Shown here piece after piece: positions 10,208 through 19,119 of a stretch of DNA of 64,000 bases. The stretch is from CAXXOK01 sp963675365. Its GTDB lineage: Bacteria; Bacillota; Clostridia; Christensenellales; Aristaeellaceae. Below the pieces are notes generated by a model. That model saw only the letters and a program-made list of their open reading frames with translations. It did not search any database and had not been told where the DNA came from. Made by a program: the position numbers and the translations under genes. The number at the start of each line of letters is the position of its first letter. The stretch's first letter is position 1. The stretch is taken from assembly GCA_963675365.2 (NCBI GenBank), contig CAXXVA010000003.1, forward strand, positions 1,178,001 through 1,242,000. The letters run 5' to 3'.

Positions 10208-11371
10208 CTATCGATCTTTCATAAACGGCATCAGCGCCGTGTTTTGCAGCGCCAATCCCCTTTGGTTTAAAGCCAGGCGCGGATTTGCGGCGTTTATCGG
10301 CCGCAGCAGCCCGCTGCGTTTCAGTTCCGCGATCGCCTCGCCGTAGACAGCCTGAAGCGTCCGCCCGTGCATCGCTTTAAAATCCGCGTACCCGACGCCC
10401 TCCGCCGTGCGCAGCCCAAGCATAATACTTTCAAACATCGCTTCGTCCCGATCAATCAATACGGTCTGGACGACCGGCGGCATACTTTCGGCAATAAGCC
10501 TGCGGTATTCCCCCGGGAATGCGGTATTGGTCCGGCGCAGATACCCGCCGTTTTCAGAGGGAAGCATACTCGCGGCGTTCAAGCCCAGGCCCAGATAATA
10601 TTTCTGCCGCCAGTAGGCGAGGTTGTGGCGCGACGCAAAGCCCGGTTTGGCGAAATTCGAGATCTCGTAACGCTCATAGCCCAGGTCTTCCAGCAGCTCC
10701 ACGCCCCGGTCCATCATATCGGCGGTATCGTCCTCATCCGGTAAAGCAAGTTCGCCGTTTTCAAGCATCGTTTGCAGACGCGTACCCTCTTCCACCTTCA
10801 GCCCGTAGGCCGAGATGTGCTGAACGCCCAGCTCCGCCGCCGCGCGGATGGAATCGAGGTAGTCATCCATCGTCTGCGCCGGCAGGCCGTACATCAGATC
10901 CACGCTCAGGTTTTGGATCCCGTGCCTGCGTGCAAGCCCCAGCGTTTCCCCCACCTGCGCAAAGCTGTGGATGCGTCCAAGCAGCTTAAGAAGCCTGTCC
11001 TGCTTTGCCTGCATGCCCAGCGACAGGCGGTTCATGCCCGCCTCGGCCATGGTTTGCAGCCAGTCGGCCGTTCCCGTGCCGGGATTGGCCTCGGAGCTGA
11101 ACTCAACGCCCGCCGGAATGTGAAAGCTCGCATGCAGCGTTTCCAGAACGCTTTTCATCAGCCTTTCCGGCACGATGGACGGCGTGCCACCGCCGAAATA
11201 CACGGTCCCGATCTCCGCGTCCGGACATTCCGCCGCCGTAAGGGTAATTTCTCTGCATAAGCTTTCAAGATACCGCTCGATCTCCTTCTCGCTTGCCGCA
11301 AACGAACAAAAGTCGCAGTACACGCACTTCGACCGGCAAAACGGAAAATGGACGTAGAGCGATAATTGCAT
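10208..11371 (-). CDS. hemW: Radical SAM heme chaperone HemW
   Basis: A 387-residue HemN-like radical SAM protein. Cluster cysteines C12-x3-C16-x2-C19 (HFPFCRSKCVYCDF) are followed by the HemW-typical second aromatic-Cys (DFCSF); YFGGGTPS and the C-terminal HemN domain are present. It lacks the N-terminal extension of true coproporphyrinogen dehydrogenase, which points to the heme chaperone subgroup, although many are annotated as coproporphyrinogen oxidase. ATG at 11371 sits behind TTGGAG. The hemW-hrcA-dnaK neighbourhood with divergent lepA is common in Firmicutes. Confidence 0.9.
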   Translation of the reverse strand: MQLSLYVHFPFCRSKCVYCDFCSFAASEKEIERYLESLCREITLTAAECPDAEIGTVYFGGGTPSIVPERLMKSVLETLHASFHIPAGVEFSSEANPGTGTADWLQTMAEAGMNRLSLGMQAKQDRLLKLLGRIHSFAQVGETLGLARRHGIQNLSVDLMYGLPAQTMDDYLDSIRAAAELGVQHISAYGLKVEEGTRLQTMLENGELALPDEDDTADMMDRGVELLEDLGYERYEISNFAKPGFASRHNLAYWRQKYYLGLGLNAASMLPSENGGYLRRTNTAFPGEYRRLIAESMPPVVQTVLIDRDEAMFESIMLGLRTAEGVGYADFKAMHGRTLQAVYGEAIAELKRSGLLRPINAANPRLALNQRGLALQNTALMPFMKDR

Positions 11372-11401
11372 ACAAATCTCCAATCATACGCAGTTTGCAT
11401 C

Positions 11402-11410
11402 ATCATATCA
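11402..11410 (-). promoter_or_regulatory. Candidate extended -10 promoter of hemW
   Basis: On the minus strand TGATATGAT (extended -10, TGnTATAAT type) lies about 30 bp before the hemW start. No convincing -35 box is seen at the right distance. Confidence 0.4.
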
Positions 11411-11458
11411 CAAGGCATGAGGCTTGGCGAATCCAGTGCGAACCAGTCGATGGCCGGA

Positions 11459-11487
11459 TTGTTTTTTTAGATAAAGTAAGGTATGAT
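11459..11487 (+). promoter_or_regulatory. Candidate promoter of lepA
   Basis: TTGTTT (11459-11464) and TATGAT (11482-11487) with 17-bp spacing, ending 38 bp before the lepA ATG. Confidence 0.55.
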
Positions 11488-11524
11488 ATTCCCCGTAACA
11501 GAAGCTATTGTACAGGAGGATTTC

Positions 11525-13333
11525 ATGCCGGACGACAGGCTGAAACATATTCGGAATTTCTGCATCATCGCCCACATCGACCACGGAAAATCCACTCTCG
11601 CGGACCGGATTTTGGAGATGACGGGCGTGTTTGACCGCCGCCAGATGGTGGAGCAGATGCTCGACAGCATGGAGCTGGAGCGCGAGCGCGGCATTACCAT
11701 CAAAAGCAAGGCCGTGCACATGCAGTATACCGCTAAGGACGGGCAGACTTATGCCCTGAATTTGATCGATACCCCCGGCCACGTAGACTTCAGCTACGAG
11801 GTCAGCCGCGCGCTGGCCGCGTGCGAAGGCGCGCTTTTGGTGGTGGACGCTACCCAGGGCATTGAAGCCCAAACGCTCGCAAACGTTTATATGGCACTTG
11901 AGCACGATTTGGAAACCATCCCCGTCATCAACAAAATCGACTTGCCCAGCGCCCAGCCGGAGGTCGTCAAGCAGGAGATCGAAGACGTGATCGGTCTGGA
12001 CGCGTCCGACGCGCCCATGGTGTCGGCCAAAACCGGCGCCAACGTCGGCGACGTGCTGGAAGCGATCGTCAAACACGTCCCCCCGCCCACGGGCGACGCC
12101 CAGGCGCCGCTGCAGGCGCTGATCTTCGACGCTTATTACGATAACTACAAGGGCGCCATTTGTTTTGTGCGCGTCATGCAGGGCGCCGTTAAGCCCGGCA
12201 TGCGTATGCGCATGATGGCGAGCAAGGCCGAATTCGATATCGTGGAGGTCGGCACCTTCAACCCCGGCTACCGCCCCTGTGACGTACTCATGGCGGGCGA
12301 CGTTGGTTACGTCAGCGCGTCGATCAAGGACATTTCCGACACCCGCGTCGGCGATACCATTACCGACGCGGCTCACCCCGCCGATAAGCCCCTGCCCGGC
12401 TACCGCAAGGTCACCCCGATGGTGTTCTGCGGCATCTACCCCGCCGACGGCAACGATTACGACGCCTTGAAGGACGCGCTGGAAAAGCTGCGCATGAACG
12501 ACGCGTCCCTGTCGTTTGAACCGGAGACTTCGGTCGCGCTTGGCTACGGCTTTCGCTGCGGGTTCCTTGGGCTTTTACACATGGACATCATCTCCCAAAG
12601 GCTCGAACGGGAGTTTGATCTGAATCTCATCACTACCGCACCCAGCGTAATCTATAACGTATACAAAACCGACGGAACCATGGTTGCCATCGACAATCCC
12701 ACCAACCTGCCCGACGTATCCGTGATCGACCACATGGAAGAACCGTTCGTCCTGGCGACCCTCTATACCCCGCAGGAATACGTGGGTACGCTCATGGAAG
12801 TATGCAAGGAGAAACGCGGCGTGTTTCTGGACATGCAGTACGAAGGCGGACGTGTAAAGCTGACCTACGATATCCCGCTCAATGAAATCATTTACGATTT
12901 CTTCGACCAGATTAAAAGCCGGTCGCGCGGCTACGCGAGCTTCGACTATGAACTCAAAGGCTATCTGGAAAGCGATCTGGTGAAGCTGGATATTCTCTTA
13001 AACGGCGATATCTGCGACGCGTTCACCATCATCGTTCACCGCGACAAGGCCTACGCGCGCGGCCGCAGCATCGCCAAGAAGCTGATCGACGTCATTCCGC
13101 GCCAGCAGTTTGAAATCCCCATCCAGGCGGCCATCGGCGGCAAGGTCATCGCCCGCGAAACTGTACGCGCCCTGCGCAAAGATGTGCTGGCCAAGTGCTA
13201 CGGCGGCGACATTACCCGCAAGAAGAAGCTTTTGGAAAAACAAAAGGAAGGCAAAAAGCGTATGCGTCAGTTTGGCTCCGTGGAGGTGCCAAGCGAGGCC
13301 TTCATTGCGGTGCTGAAGATGGAAGACAAGTAA
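11525..13333 (+). CDS. lepA: Elongation factor 4 (LepA)
   Basis: A 602-residue translational GTPase of the exact LepA length. G1 is AHIDHGKST, G3 DTPGH and G4 NKID; the C-terminal LepA-specific domain carries RRKKLLEKQKEGKKRMRQFG-like sequence ending near SVEVPSEAF. EF4 acts on the ribosome, influencing back-translocation or subunit assembly. The ATG at 11525 follows AGGAGG; an upstream in-frame ATG overlaps the promoter. It is divergent from hemW. Confidence 0.97.
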   Translation: MPDDRLKHIRNFCIIAHIDHGKSTLADRILEMTGVFDRRQMVEQMLDSMELERERGITIKSKAVHMQYTAKDGQTYALNLIDTPGHVDFSYEVSRALAACEGALLVVDATQGIEAQTLANVYMALEHDLETIPVINKIDLPSAQPEVVKQEIEDVIGLDASDAPMVSAKTGANVGDVLEAIVKHVPPPTGDAQAPLQALIFDAYYDNYKGAICFVRVMQGAVKPGMRMRMMASKAEFDIVEVGTFNPGYRPCDVLMAGDVGYVSASIKDISDTRVGDTITDAAHPADKPLPGYRKVTPMVFCGIYPADGNDYDALKDALEKLRMNDASLSFEPETSVALGYGFRCGFLGLLHMDIISQRLEREFDLNLITTAPSVIYNVYKTDGTMVAIDNPTNLPDVSVIDHMEEPFVLATLYTPQEYVGTLMEVCKEKRGVFLDMQYEGGRVKLTYDIPLNEIIYDFFDQIKSRSRGYASFDYELKGYLESDLVKLDILLNGDICDAFTIIVHRDKAYARGRSIAKKLIDVIPRQQFEIPIQAAIGGKVIARETVRALRKDVLAKCYGGDITRKKKLLEKQKEGKKRMRQFGSVEVPSEAFIAVLKMEDK

Positions 13334-13409
13334 TCTGCTGATTTTATCTAACAGGTGATCCTTCACTCAATTTTCCTGCCTCCCAGCGCACCGTATGGAG
13401 GGTGAGACG

Positions 13410-15518
13410 ATGATATTCTCTGGGTATGCCGGAATTCTGTACGGCATCGGCTTGCTTTTGGTGTTTTTATACCTTGCGATGAGCGTGGACGATTTTATCT
13501 GGGATATCGTGACCACGCTGTTTCGCCGTTTCAGAAAAAAGCCGAGGCTTGATTTCAAGGCGCTGGAAACCGTGCCGCCGAAACTCTTAGCCGTTACCGT
13601 CGCCGCATGGCACGAGGATGCGGTGCTTGGCGACGTGATCGACAATTTCATCGCGTCCTCCAGTTATCCTCAGTCGATGTACCATATTTTCCTTGGCATC
13701 TACCCAAACGATCCGCCGACGCTCAAGGTTGCCTGGGATTTGGCGGAGCGCTACGAAAACGTGCACGTCATCGTCAACGATACGCCGGGCCCGACCTCCA
13801 AGGCGCAGAACATCAACCACGTCATCCGGCAGATCCGCCTGTTCGAGCAGGAACGCGGGTGGGCGTTTCAATCGCTGACCATCCACGACTCCGAGGACGT
13901 CGTGCACCCCTACGAGCTGCTGGTGACCAACTACCTCCTGGATACCCACGACGCTTTGCAGTTTCCCGTGTTCCCGCTCATCCGTATGCCGAAATTCTCT
14001 AATTTCTTCAAAAATATCACCACCGGCACCTATGCCGACGAATTCGCCGAAAACCATTACACCACGATGGTCAACCGCTATATGGCCAAGGCTTTCGTAC
14101 CGTCGGCAGGCACCGGGTTTGCGCTGTCACGCAAGACCCTTTCGTATTTCGGCGACCGGGACGTACTGCCGAGCAATAGCCTGACGGAAGACTACCGCCT
14201 GGCACTGACGTTGTTTGAAAACAACATCCGGCTGTACTACGTCCTGGAGCGCATCCCGCGCATTTCCAACCGCGGCAAGGTCGTGTGGGATTACGTCACC
14301 ACGCGCTCGATGTTCCCCAACACCTTTAAAACCGCCGTCAAGCAAAAAACGCGGTGGACGCTGGGCATTACAATGCAATCGGTACGCTTTAAAGACATCT
14401 TTCAAACCAAAGGCATCCACTTCCTGGGCCGCTACTCGCTGTATAAGGACACCAAGGCGAAAGTCGGCAATCTGCTTGCAATGGTCGGGTATCCGGTGCT
14501 GATCTATTTCTTCGCGTCTCTATTCCTGCCGCTGCAGCCCATCTTCCCCCTTGGCAGTCTATCCTGGTGGCTGAGTTTGGTTGTCACGGGGATGATGCTG
14601 GAGCGTCAGCTGTTCCGCGGCATCAGCGTATACCATGTGTATGGCTGGCGCAGCGTTTTTTTCGCCGTCCTGTTCCCGCCCATCTTCCCCATCCGGCTGA
14701 TCTGGGGAAACATCATCAACATGGTCGCAACCGTCAAGGCGTTCCGCCAGCGGCGCCTGAGCAGGCAGAAAAAAGATAAAAAACAACCGGCGAAACAAGC
14801 CGGCGGAAAACAGCCCGAGATCAAATGGTCAAAAACAGACCATGCGTTTTTGGATAAGCAAGTACTCAAACGCTACCGGCGCACCATCGGCGACATTCTT
14901 CTGGAGCGCGGGTACGTATCCACGGACGTTCTGAAAAAAGCGCTGCCGGACGCCAGAAAAAACGGGGAGCGGCTTGGCGAATACCTGCTCAAGCGCGACC
15001 TGATCGGCGAGGACGAATTGCTCGACGCGCTGTCGAGAGTCATCCACTCCCAGCACGTTTCGGCGCGTCATCTGGGGCGCTACGGGCTGGAACGCTTTGC
15101 CGGCATGTTTGACGAGCTGCTGCTGCGCAGCCTCCACGTACTGCCGCTGATGGTCTGTGAGGGCGGGTTCGTGTGCGCATTGTGCGATGAAAGCCCGAAG
15201 GATGCGCAGCAGCAGATCGAATCCGCCTATGGCATCCATATGAAAGTCGTTTATTTCACGCGTCTGGCCATCCTGCGCGGGCTGGACATCATGTTCAGCC
15301 AGTCGGATAAGCATACCGATTACAACACCCCGGCCAACCGGCTGTACGAGGCGGGAACCATCAACTGCGAGCAGCTCATCCTGGTGCGCAACTATACCTA
15401 CAAAACCGGCAGAACGGAAACCCGGATTCTCCGGGACATGGGCCTACTCCCCGAAAACGCAAAGGCAAAAGTCGTCTATTCGGGTCTCCGTCCCGGGCAG
15501 CGGCCGCCAGCCCCGTGA
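13410..15518 (+). CDS. NfrB-like processive glycosyltransferase with C-terminal MshEN domain
   Basis: A 702-residue membrane protein. After an N-terminal membrane segment (~5-30) comes a GT2 domain of the D,D,D,QxxRW class: IHDSED (~160), LTEDYRLAL (TED, ~257) and QKTRW (~311). Three or so hydrophobic segments follow (~355-460). Residues ~490-640 form an MshEN (T2SSE_N) domain with two tandem motifs, IGDILLERGYVSTDVLKKAL and RLGEYLLKRDLI plus ELLDALS. This is the layout of E. coli NfrB, a c-di-GMP-activated enzyme for an envelope polysaccharide. By inference this enzyme makes a secreted glycan under c-di-GMP control. ATG at 13410 sits behind GGAGGG. Confidence 0.8.
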   Translation: MIFSGYAGILYGIGLLLVFLYLAMSVDDFIWDIVTTLFRRFRKKPRLDFKALETVPPKLLAVTVAAWHEDAVLGDVIDNFIASSSYPQSMYHIFLGIYPNDPPTLKVAWDLAERYENVHVIVNDTPGPTSKAQNINHVIRQIRLFEQERGWAFQSLTIHDSEDVVHPYELLVTNYLLDTHDALQFPVFPLIRMPKFSNFFKNITTGTYADEFAENHYTTMVNRYMAKAFVPSAGTGFALSRKTLSYFGDRDVLPSNSLTEDYRLALTLFENNIRLYYVLERIPRISNRGKVVWDYVTTRSMFPNTFKTAVKQKTRWTLGITMQSVRFKDIFQTKGIHFLGRYSLYKDTKAKVGNLLAMVGYPVLIYFFASLFLPLQPIFPLGSLSWWLSLVVTGMMLERQLFRGISVYHVYGWRSVFFAVLFPPIFPIRLIWGNIINMVATVKAFRQRRLSRQKKDKKQPAKQAGGKQPEIKWSKTDHAFLDKQVLKRYRRTIGDILLERGYVSTDVLKKALPDARKNGERLGEYLLKRDLIGEDELLDALSRVIHSQHVSARHLGRYGLERFAGMFDELLLRSLHVLPLMVCEGGFVCALCDESPKDAQQQIESAYGIHMKVVYFTRLAILRGLDIMFSQSDKHTDYNTPANRLYEAGTINCEQLILVRNYTYKTGRTETRILRDMGLLPENAKAKVVYSGLRPGQRPPAP

Positions 15519-15547
15519 TTGTAACCGGGCTTTGAATATGGTACACT
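15519..15547 (+). promoter_or_regulatory. Weak candidate promoter of the PDZ-like gene
   Basis: TTGTAA (15519-15524) and TACACT (15542-15547), 17 bp apart, begin right after the glycosyltransferase stop. Co-transcription with the glycosyltransferase is equally possible, since no terminator separates the two genes. Confidence 0.35.
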
Positions 15548-15599
15548 GATACTATCAACAGAAACTGTACCGATGAAATTGCATAAGGAGATGACGCCA

Positions 15600-16412
15600 A
15601 TGAAACGGTCCATACTTTTTGTTTTCGCCCTGGTTTTACTCCTGAGCTTTTGTACCGTCCTGACCCCCGTTTACGCGCTGTCCGACCCCGACACGCTGGC
15701 CATCAGGAATGTTGAAGTTTACGCGGACGGAGACGATACCGTCATGCAGCTTGAGATCTACAATACCGGCGATACTGCGATTGATTCCTTTGCCCTTGCC
15801 CTGGCGTTTGTGGATGAAAACGGCTATCAGCTCTTTGGGTATGAAAACACCCTGGCCGGGTACGCCGACGAGGTCTGCAACTGGCTTTATGAACCGGAGA
15901 CCGCCATCGGCCCCGGCGAGACCTTTTATACCAAGGATGTGTTTTCAGATTACGCTGGCACTGCGGAGATTGCCGTCGCCATCCGGTATTACCATGTACA
16001 GGACGGCGATTATGTCCTGATTCCCGAAAGCCAGTGGCAGTGGATATGGCCGGGCTATCAATCGGAGGCCGGAACCCTGCCGCGCGCCTATTACGCATCG
16101 CCGCCGGATTCTTTGTACGATGCCATCGGCGACTACGAACTGGGTTACCGCTATTATCTGCTGGACGATTATAACGCTTACTATTACGATAAAAACCAGG
16201 GCGGCGAGTGGATCACATCCGTCCTGCCCGGCTCCTCAGCCGACGACGCCGGTCTGCAGGCGGGCGATCTCGTTCTGTTCGTGGACGGCGTCAAACCGAC
16301 GGAAGACATGTATACCGTCGATTACGCCATGGCCGCAATCGCAGCGGGAGATAAGGTGGATTGGGTCTACGAGCGCGACGGCGTGATCTACGTTACGCGT
16401 TTACAGCCGTGA
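15600..16412 (+). CDS. Secreted protein with C-terminal PDZ-like domain
   Basis: A 270-residue exported protein. The ATG at 15600 follows AAGGAG and gives a signal peptide (KRSILFVFALVLLLSFCTVLTP, cleavage near VYA). Residues ~35-135 resemble an immunoglobulin-like beta domain (LEIYNTGDTAIDSFALALAF). The C-terminal ~75 residues look like PDZ: VLPGSSADDAGLQAGDLVLFVDGVKP. No protease triad is visible, so it may be a scaffold or adaptor at the cell surface. It lies 81 bp after the c-di-GMP-linked glycosyltransferase on the same strand, which suggests but does not prove a joint role. Confidence 0.65.
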   Translation: MKRSILFVFALVLLLSFCTVLTPVYALSDPDTLAIRNVEVYADGDDTVMQLEIYNTGDTAIDSFALALAFVDENGYQLFGYENTLAGYADEVCNWLYEPETAIGPGETFYTKDVFSDYAGTAEIAVAIRYYHVQDGDYVLIPESQWQWIWPGYQSEAGTLPRAYYASPPDSLYDAIGDYELGYRYYLLDDYNAYYYDKNQGGEWITSVLPGSSADDAGLQAGDLVLFVDGVKPTEDMYTVDYAMAAIAAGDKVDWVYERDGVIYVTRLQP

Positions 16413-16417
16413 TCCGC

Positions 16418-17065
16418 TTATTCGTCAAGCAGTCCGTACTCTCGTAAATTCTTCACGACCATTTCGGCGACGATTTTCGCGCCGTTTATATTGAAATGCG
16501 TCTTGTCGGCGACGCCCTCCGGGAAACGCTCATCCGCGCCCGGGGGGATGTTGACGAATAGATCGCACGCCTGATCCGGCCCGAGCGTTCTCAGGAGCGC
16601 CCGGGTTTTCATTTCCAGATCAGTCAAATCAATATTCTCTTTTTCGCACAGCGCTCGCACCGCATGGGGATATGCCCCGTGCGTATATAGCACAAAGCCG
16701 TTTCCCACGATGAAATTGCGGCTGGTGCTGGTGCACAGCACCGGCACAGCGCCCGCGGCGCGGGCGGCGTTAACGTAGCGCATCAGCATCTCCGGAAACG
16801 TGGTTTCCGCATCGGTGTGACGCTCCGCGTCGTCCTTTTCGTCGTTGTGCCCAAAGCCGACCAGCAGTATATCGCCGCTCTTCATGCCGGCTGCAACCGG
16901 TTCGAAGCGCTTTTCATCCCAGAAACTTTTGGAGGACCGGCCCGAAACGGCATGATTGTCCACCCGCATGCCTGGCAGCAATGCCTGCAGCTGCCCGCCC
17001 CATCCGTAGTAGGGGTCGTGTCCGTTTTCCACCGTCGAATCCCCGATCACATAGATCGTCCGCAT
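16418..17065 (-). CDS. SGNH/GDSL hydrolase, rhamnogalacturonan acetylesterase-like
   Basis: A 215-residue SGNH hydrolase. Block I is GDST (nucleophile Ser10), block II SGRSSKSFW, block III GFGHND (Asn74) and block V DKTHFN (Asp187, His190), so the full catalytic set is present. The order and spacing match CE12 rhamnogalacturonan acetylesterases (YesT type), which deacetylate pectin. No signal peptide is seen with ATG 17065, which implies a cytoplasmic role on imported oligosaccharides; a longer frame to 17230 exists but has no ribosome site. It is tail-to-tail with the PDZ gene. Confidence 0.8.
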   Translation of the reverse strand: MRTIYVIGDSTVENGHDPYYGWGGQLQALLPGMRVDNHAVSGRSSKSFWDEKRFEPVAAGMKSGDILLVGFGHNDEKDDAERHTDAETTFPEMLMRYVNAARAAGAVPVLCTSTSRNFIVGNGFVLYTHGAYPHAVRALCEKENIDLTDLEMKTRALLRTLGPDQACDLFVNIPPGADERFPEGVADKTHFNINGAKIVAEMVVKNLREYGLLDE

Positions 17066-17282
17066 TGTTTTCACCGCCTGTAATTCTTTAACTGCTGCGA
17101 AATGTTCAAACGCAGCCATCGGGTCGCACAATCTGTCCAGACCCGGTTTTGTTTTGACCAATATTGCAACAATAGCAGATTTACCAATATAAACGCAACT
17201 GACTTTCCATATTTCATACGCCGGGAACAAATATTTCTATTCAATTCAGAGCATGCAGGCAGCGCGGGACAGCCGTTCATGT

Positions 17283-17311
17283 TTGAATCCGTCCAAGTTT
17301 TCTGCTATAAA
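17283..17311 (+). promoter_or_regulatory. Promoter of the VOC protein gene
   Basis: TTGAAT (17283-17288) and TATAAA (17306-17311) with 17-bp spacing, 42 bp before the ATG at 17353. A second weaker pair lies at 17164-17193. Confidence 0.55.
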
Positions 17312-17352
17312 CAATGCAAACAAACTTTCTGAAACCGAAAGGTGGAAAAGCC

Positions 17353-17727
17353 ATGAAGTTCGCCGGCGTTTGCCTGATTGCGGAAAACACAAAGTCCCTG
17401 TATCCCTTTTACCGCGCTCTGCTTGATGAAGACGGTCTTTGGGAAGGAGACGAGCACGTCCATTTTCAAGACGCGGGGATCGCCATCTTTTCCGTTCAGG
17501 GCATGGATGCTATGGCGCCCGGTTCGATGGCCGGATGCGGAAACGGTAAAGCGGTGCTGAACTTCGATGTGGAAGATGTGGACCGGCTTTGGGAAACCTT
17601 GGCGAAGCTTGGCGCGACGATTATCAAACCCCCGCAGAACCATCCCTGGGGGCTGCGCAGCGTATGGCTGAAAGACCCGGACGGCAATATTCTGAGTCTC
17701 CGAAGCCCGGTGCTCTCCTCATCATAA
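17353..17727 (+). CDS. VOC superfamily (glyoxalase/bleomycin resistance-like) protein
   Basis: A 124-residue single VOC unit with paired beta-alpha-beta-beta-beta modules. It begins KFAGVCLIAENTKSLYPFYRALL and ends SVWLKDPDGNILSLRSP, the typical VOC closing strand with the metal-site region DPDGN. Such proteins include metal-dependent lyases, dioxygenases and antibiotic-binding proteins; the substrate cannot be read from sequence. The ATG at 17353 follows AAAGGTGG. It has its own promoter and converges on the radical SAM gene. Confidence 0.8.
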   Translation: MKFAGVCLIAENTKSLYPFYRALLDEDGLWEGDEHVHFQDAGIAIFSVQGMDAMAPGSMAGCGNGKAVLNFDVEDVDRLWETLAKLGATIIKPPQNHPWGLRSVWLKDPDGNILSLRSPVLSSS

Positions 17728-17755
17728 AGAATTCCATATCTCTACTGACAGCAAT

Positions 17756-18862
17756 CTATTGGCAAGCCTGTTCCTGTGCAAACAGCAGCACCCTGACCTG
17801 CGCGTCTTTTTCAAACAGCGCGCAGCCGCCCGTATGGTTTTCGTCCTGCGCGTTTAAATCGCGTACCATTTGGAAAAACGGCGATTGCAGCGCTTCCAGC
17901 AGGGTATGATCCAGCAGGGTCAAATCGGAATACGGGGAGAACGGGCAAGGTTCGGCTGCGCCGTGGGCGTTGATGTGGAAAAACCCGCGTCCCGCCGCCA
18001 GACAGCCGCCCATATGCTTTTCGTCGCCCGGGAAGGATAAAAACACCATGCCCGGAAACTGCCCGCGCAGGCTGTTTTGCGCCTGCTCGATCATAAGTCG
18101 CTCCGCGTCGTCCGGCGCAAGCGATTCCGTGCCCGGGGCGACCGGCACGTATTCAATGAAAAACACAAGGCGGCATCCCTTTTGGTAGAGCGTCTCCATG
18201 AACTCGGGCGACATAACCTCCACCCGGTTTTCGGTCGTCACCGTCAGCGAAACGCCGAACAGAAGCTTCTTTTTCTCCATGGCGTCCAGCGCGCTTTGCA
18301 CGGCTTCAAACGCGCCGGCGCCGCGCCGGACGTCGGTCGTCCGCTCGCCGCCCTCAAGGCTTACGATGGGCACCAGATTGCGGTGGCTGTCGAAAAGCTT
18401 GATAAGCTGTGCGTCAATCAGCGTACCGTTGGTGAAAATCGGGAAAATGGTCTTATCGTGCGCAGCGGCGGCGTGCAGCACGTCCGGTCGCATCATCGGT
18501 TCGCCGCCGGCCAGCAGGATGAACGGGATGCCGGCGTCCACAGCCTGGTCGAAAATTCCGCTCCATTGTTCCCCGGTCAGAAGCAGTTTTGCTCCCGCTG
18601 ACCCGCATTGCCCGTTAGCGCGGGCATAGCATCCCTTGCAGGTTAAATTGCACGCGGTGGTAATACTCGCGATCAGAAACGTCGGGATATGCAGCCCCTC
18701 GGCCTCCAGCGCCGCGCGGCGCGCTTCCAATTCCAAATGGCATTTGTAATACCGGCGCAGAAACAGGCTCTCTTTGGGGTTGCGCAGCGTAGCCTTCAGG
18801 ATGTCCCTGAAAAGTTGCTCCGTACCTTCGTTGAGGTATGCCGTCAAGTCAAACGCCGCCAT
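17756..18862 (-). CDS. Radical SAM protein of unknown substrate
   Basis: A 368-residue enzyme with the radical SAM cluster motif C71-x3-C75-x2-C78 (CNLTCKGCYA), AGGEPMMRPD and FTNGTLI. The C-terminal part has further cysteines (GGCLAAGRGF, EPCPFSP, GGCALF) resembling a reduced SPASM or twitch auxiliary-cluster region. A leading ~60-residue helical segment precedes the barrel. No precursor peptide or partner gene is adjacent: it stands alone, divergent from the ZIP transporter. Homologues are often annotated as PqqE/MoaA-like. The function is unknown. Confidence 0.75.
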   Translation of the reverse strand: MAAFDLTAYLNEGTEQLFRDILKATLRNPKESLFLRRYYKCHLELEARRAALEAEGLHIPTFLIASITTACNLTCKGCYARANGQCGSAGAKLLLTGEQWSGIFDQAVDAGIPFILLAGGEPMMRPDVLHAAAAHDKTIFPIFTNGTLIDAQLIKLFDSHRNLVPIVSLEGGERTTDVRRGAGAFEAVQSALDAMEKKKLLFGVSLTVTTENRVEVMSPEFMETLYQKGCRLVFFIEYVPVAPGTESLAPDDAERLMIEQAQNSLRGQFPGMVFLSFPGDEKHMGGCLAAGRGFFHINAHGAAEPCPFSPYSDLTLLDHTLLEALQSPFFQMVRDLNAQDENHTGGCALFEKDAQVRVLLFAQEQACQ

Positions 18863-18911
18863 CGCATAATCCTTTCTGCCGCCCGGGAGAAGCCGTCCGA
18901 TTTCTGCCCCT

Positions 18912-18939
18912 AGTATACAAAATCCCTGCCGCTTTGCAA
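18912..18939 (-). promoter_or_regulatory. Promoter of the radical SAM gene
   Basis: On the minus strand TTGCAA (18934-18939) and TATACT (18912-18917) are 16 bp apart, about 50 bp before the ATG at 18862. Confidence 0.55.
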
Positions 18940-19022
18940 TGGGTGTTTGATTAAAATGTCATAAGAGGATGATGAAAACCGGCGAAAAGCTGATGAAAAC
19001 GCCGCAGATGACAATCCGCATG

Positions 19023-19051
19023 TTGTCATATTCCATCTTCCCATGTATACT
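19023..19051 (+). promoter_or_regulatory. Promoter of the ZIP transporter gene
   Basis: TTGTCA (19023-19028) and TATACT (19046-19051) with 17-bp spacing, about 70 bp before the start codon. No metal riboswitch or clear operator is seen in the leader. Confidence 0.7.
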
Positions 19052-19119
19052 TTTCGTATTGGACAATCGAAAACACCGACAGGTAAACGGATCCCAAACC
19101 ATGAAACGAGGTGCGTGTG

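Noticed and set aside
18863..19119. Metal-sensing riboswitch upstream of the ZIP transporter
   Set aside because: The leader lacks the conserved cores of the yybP-ykoY or NiCo classes; only a promoter could be supported.
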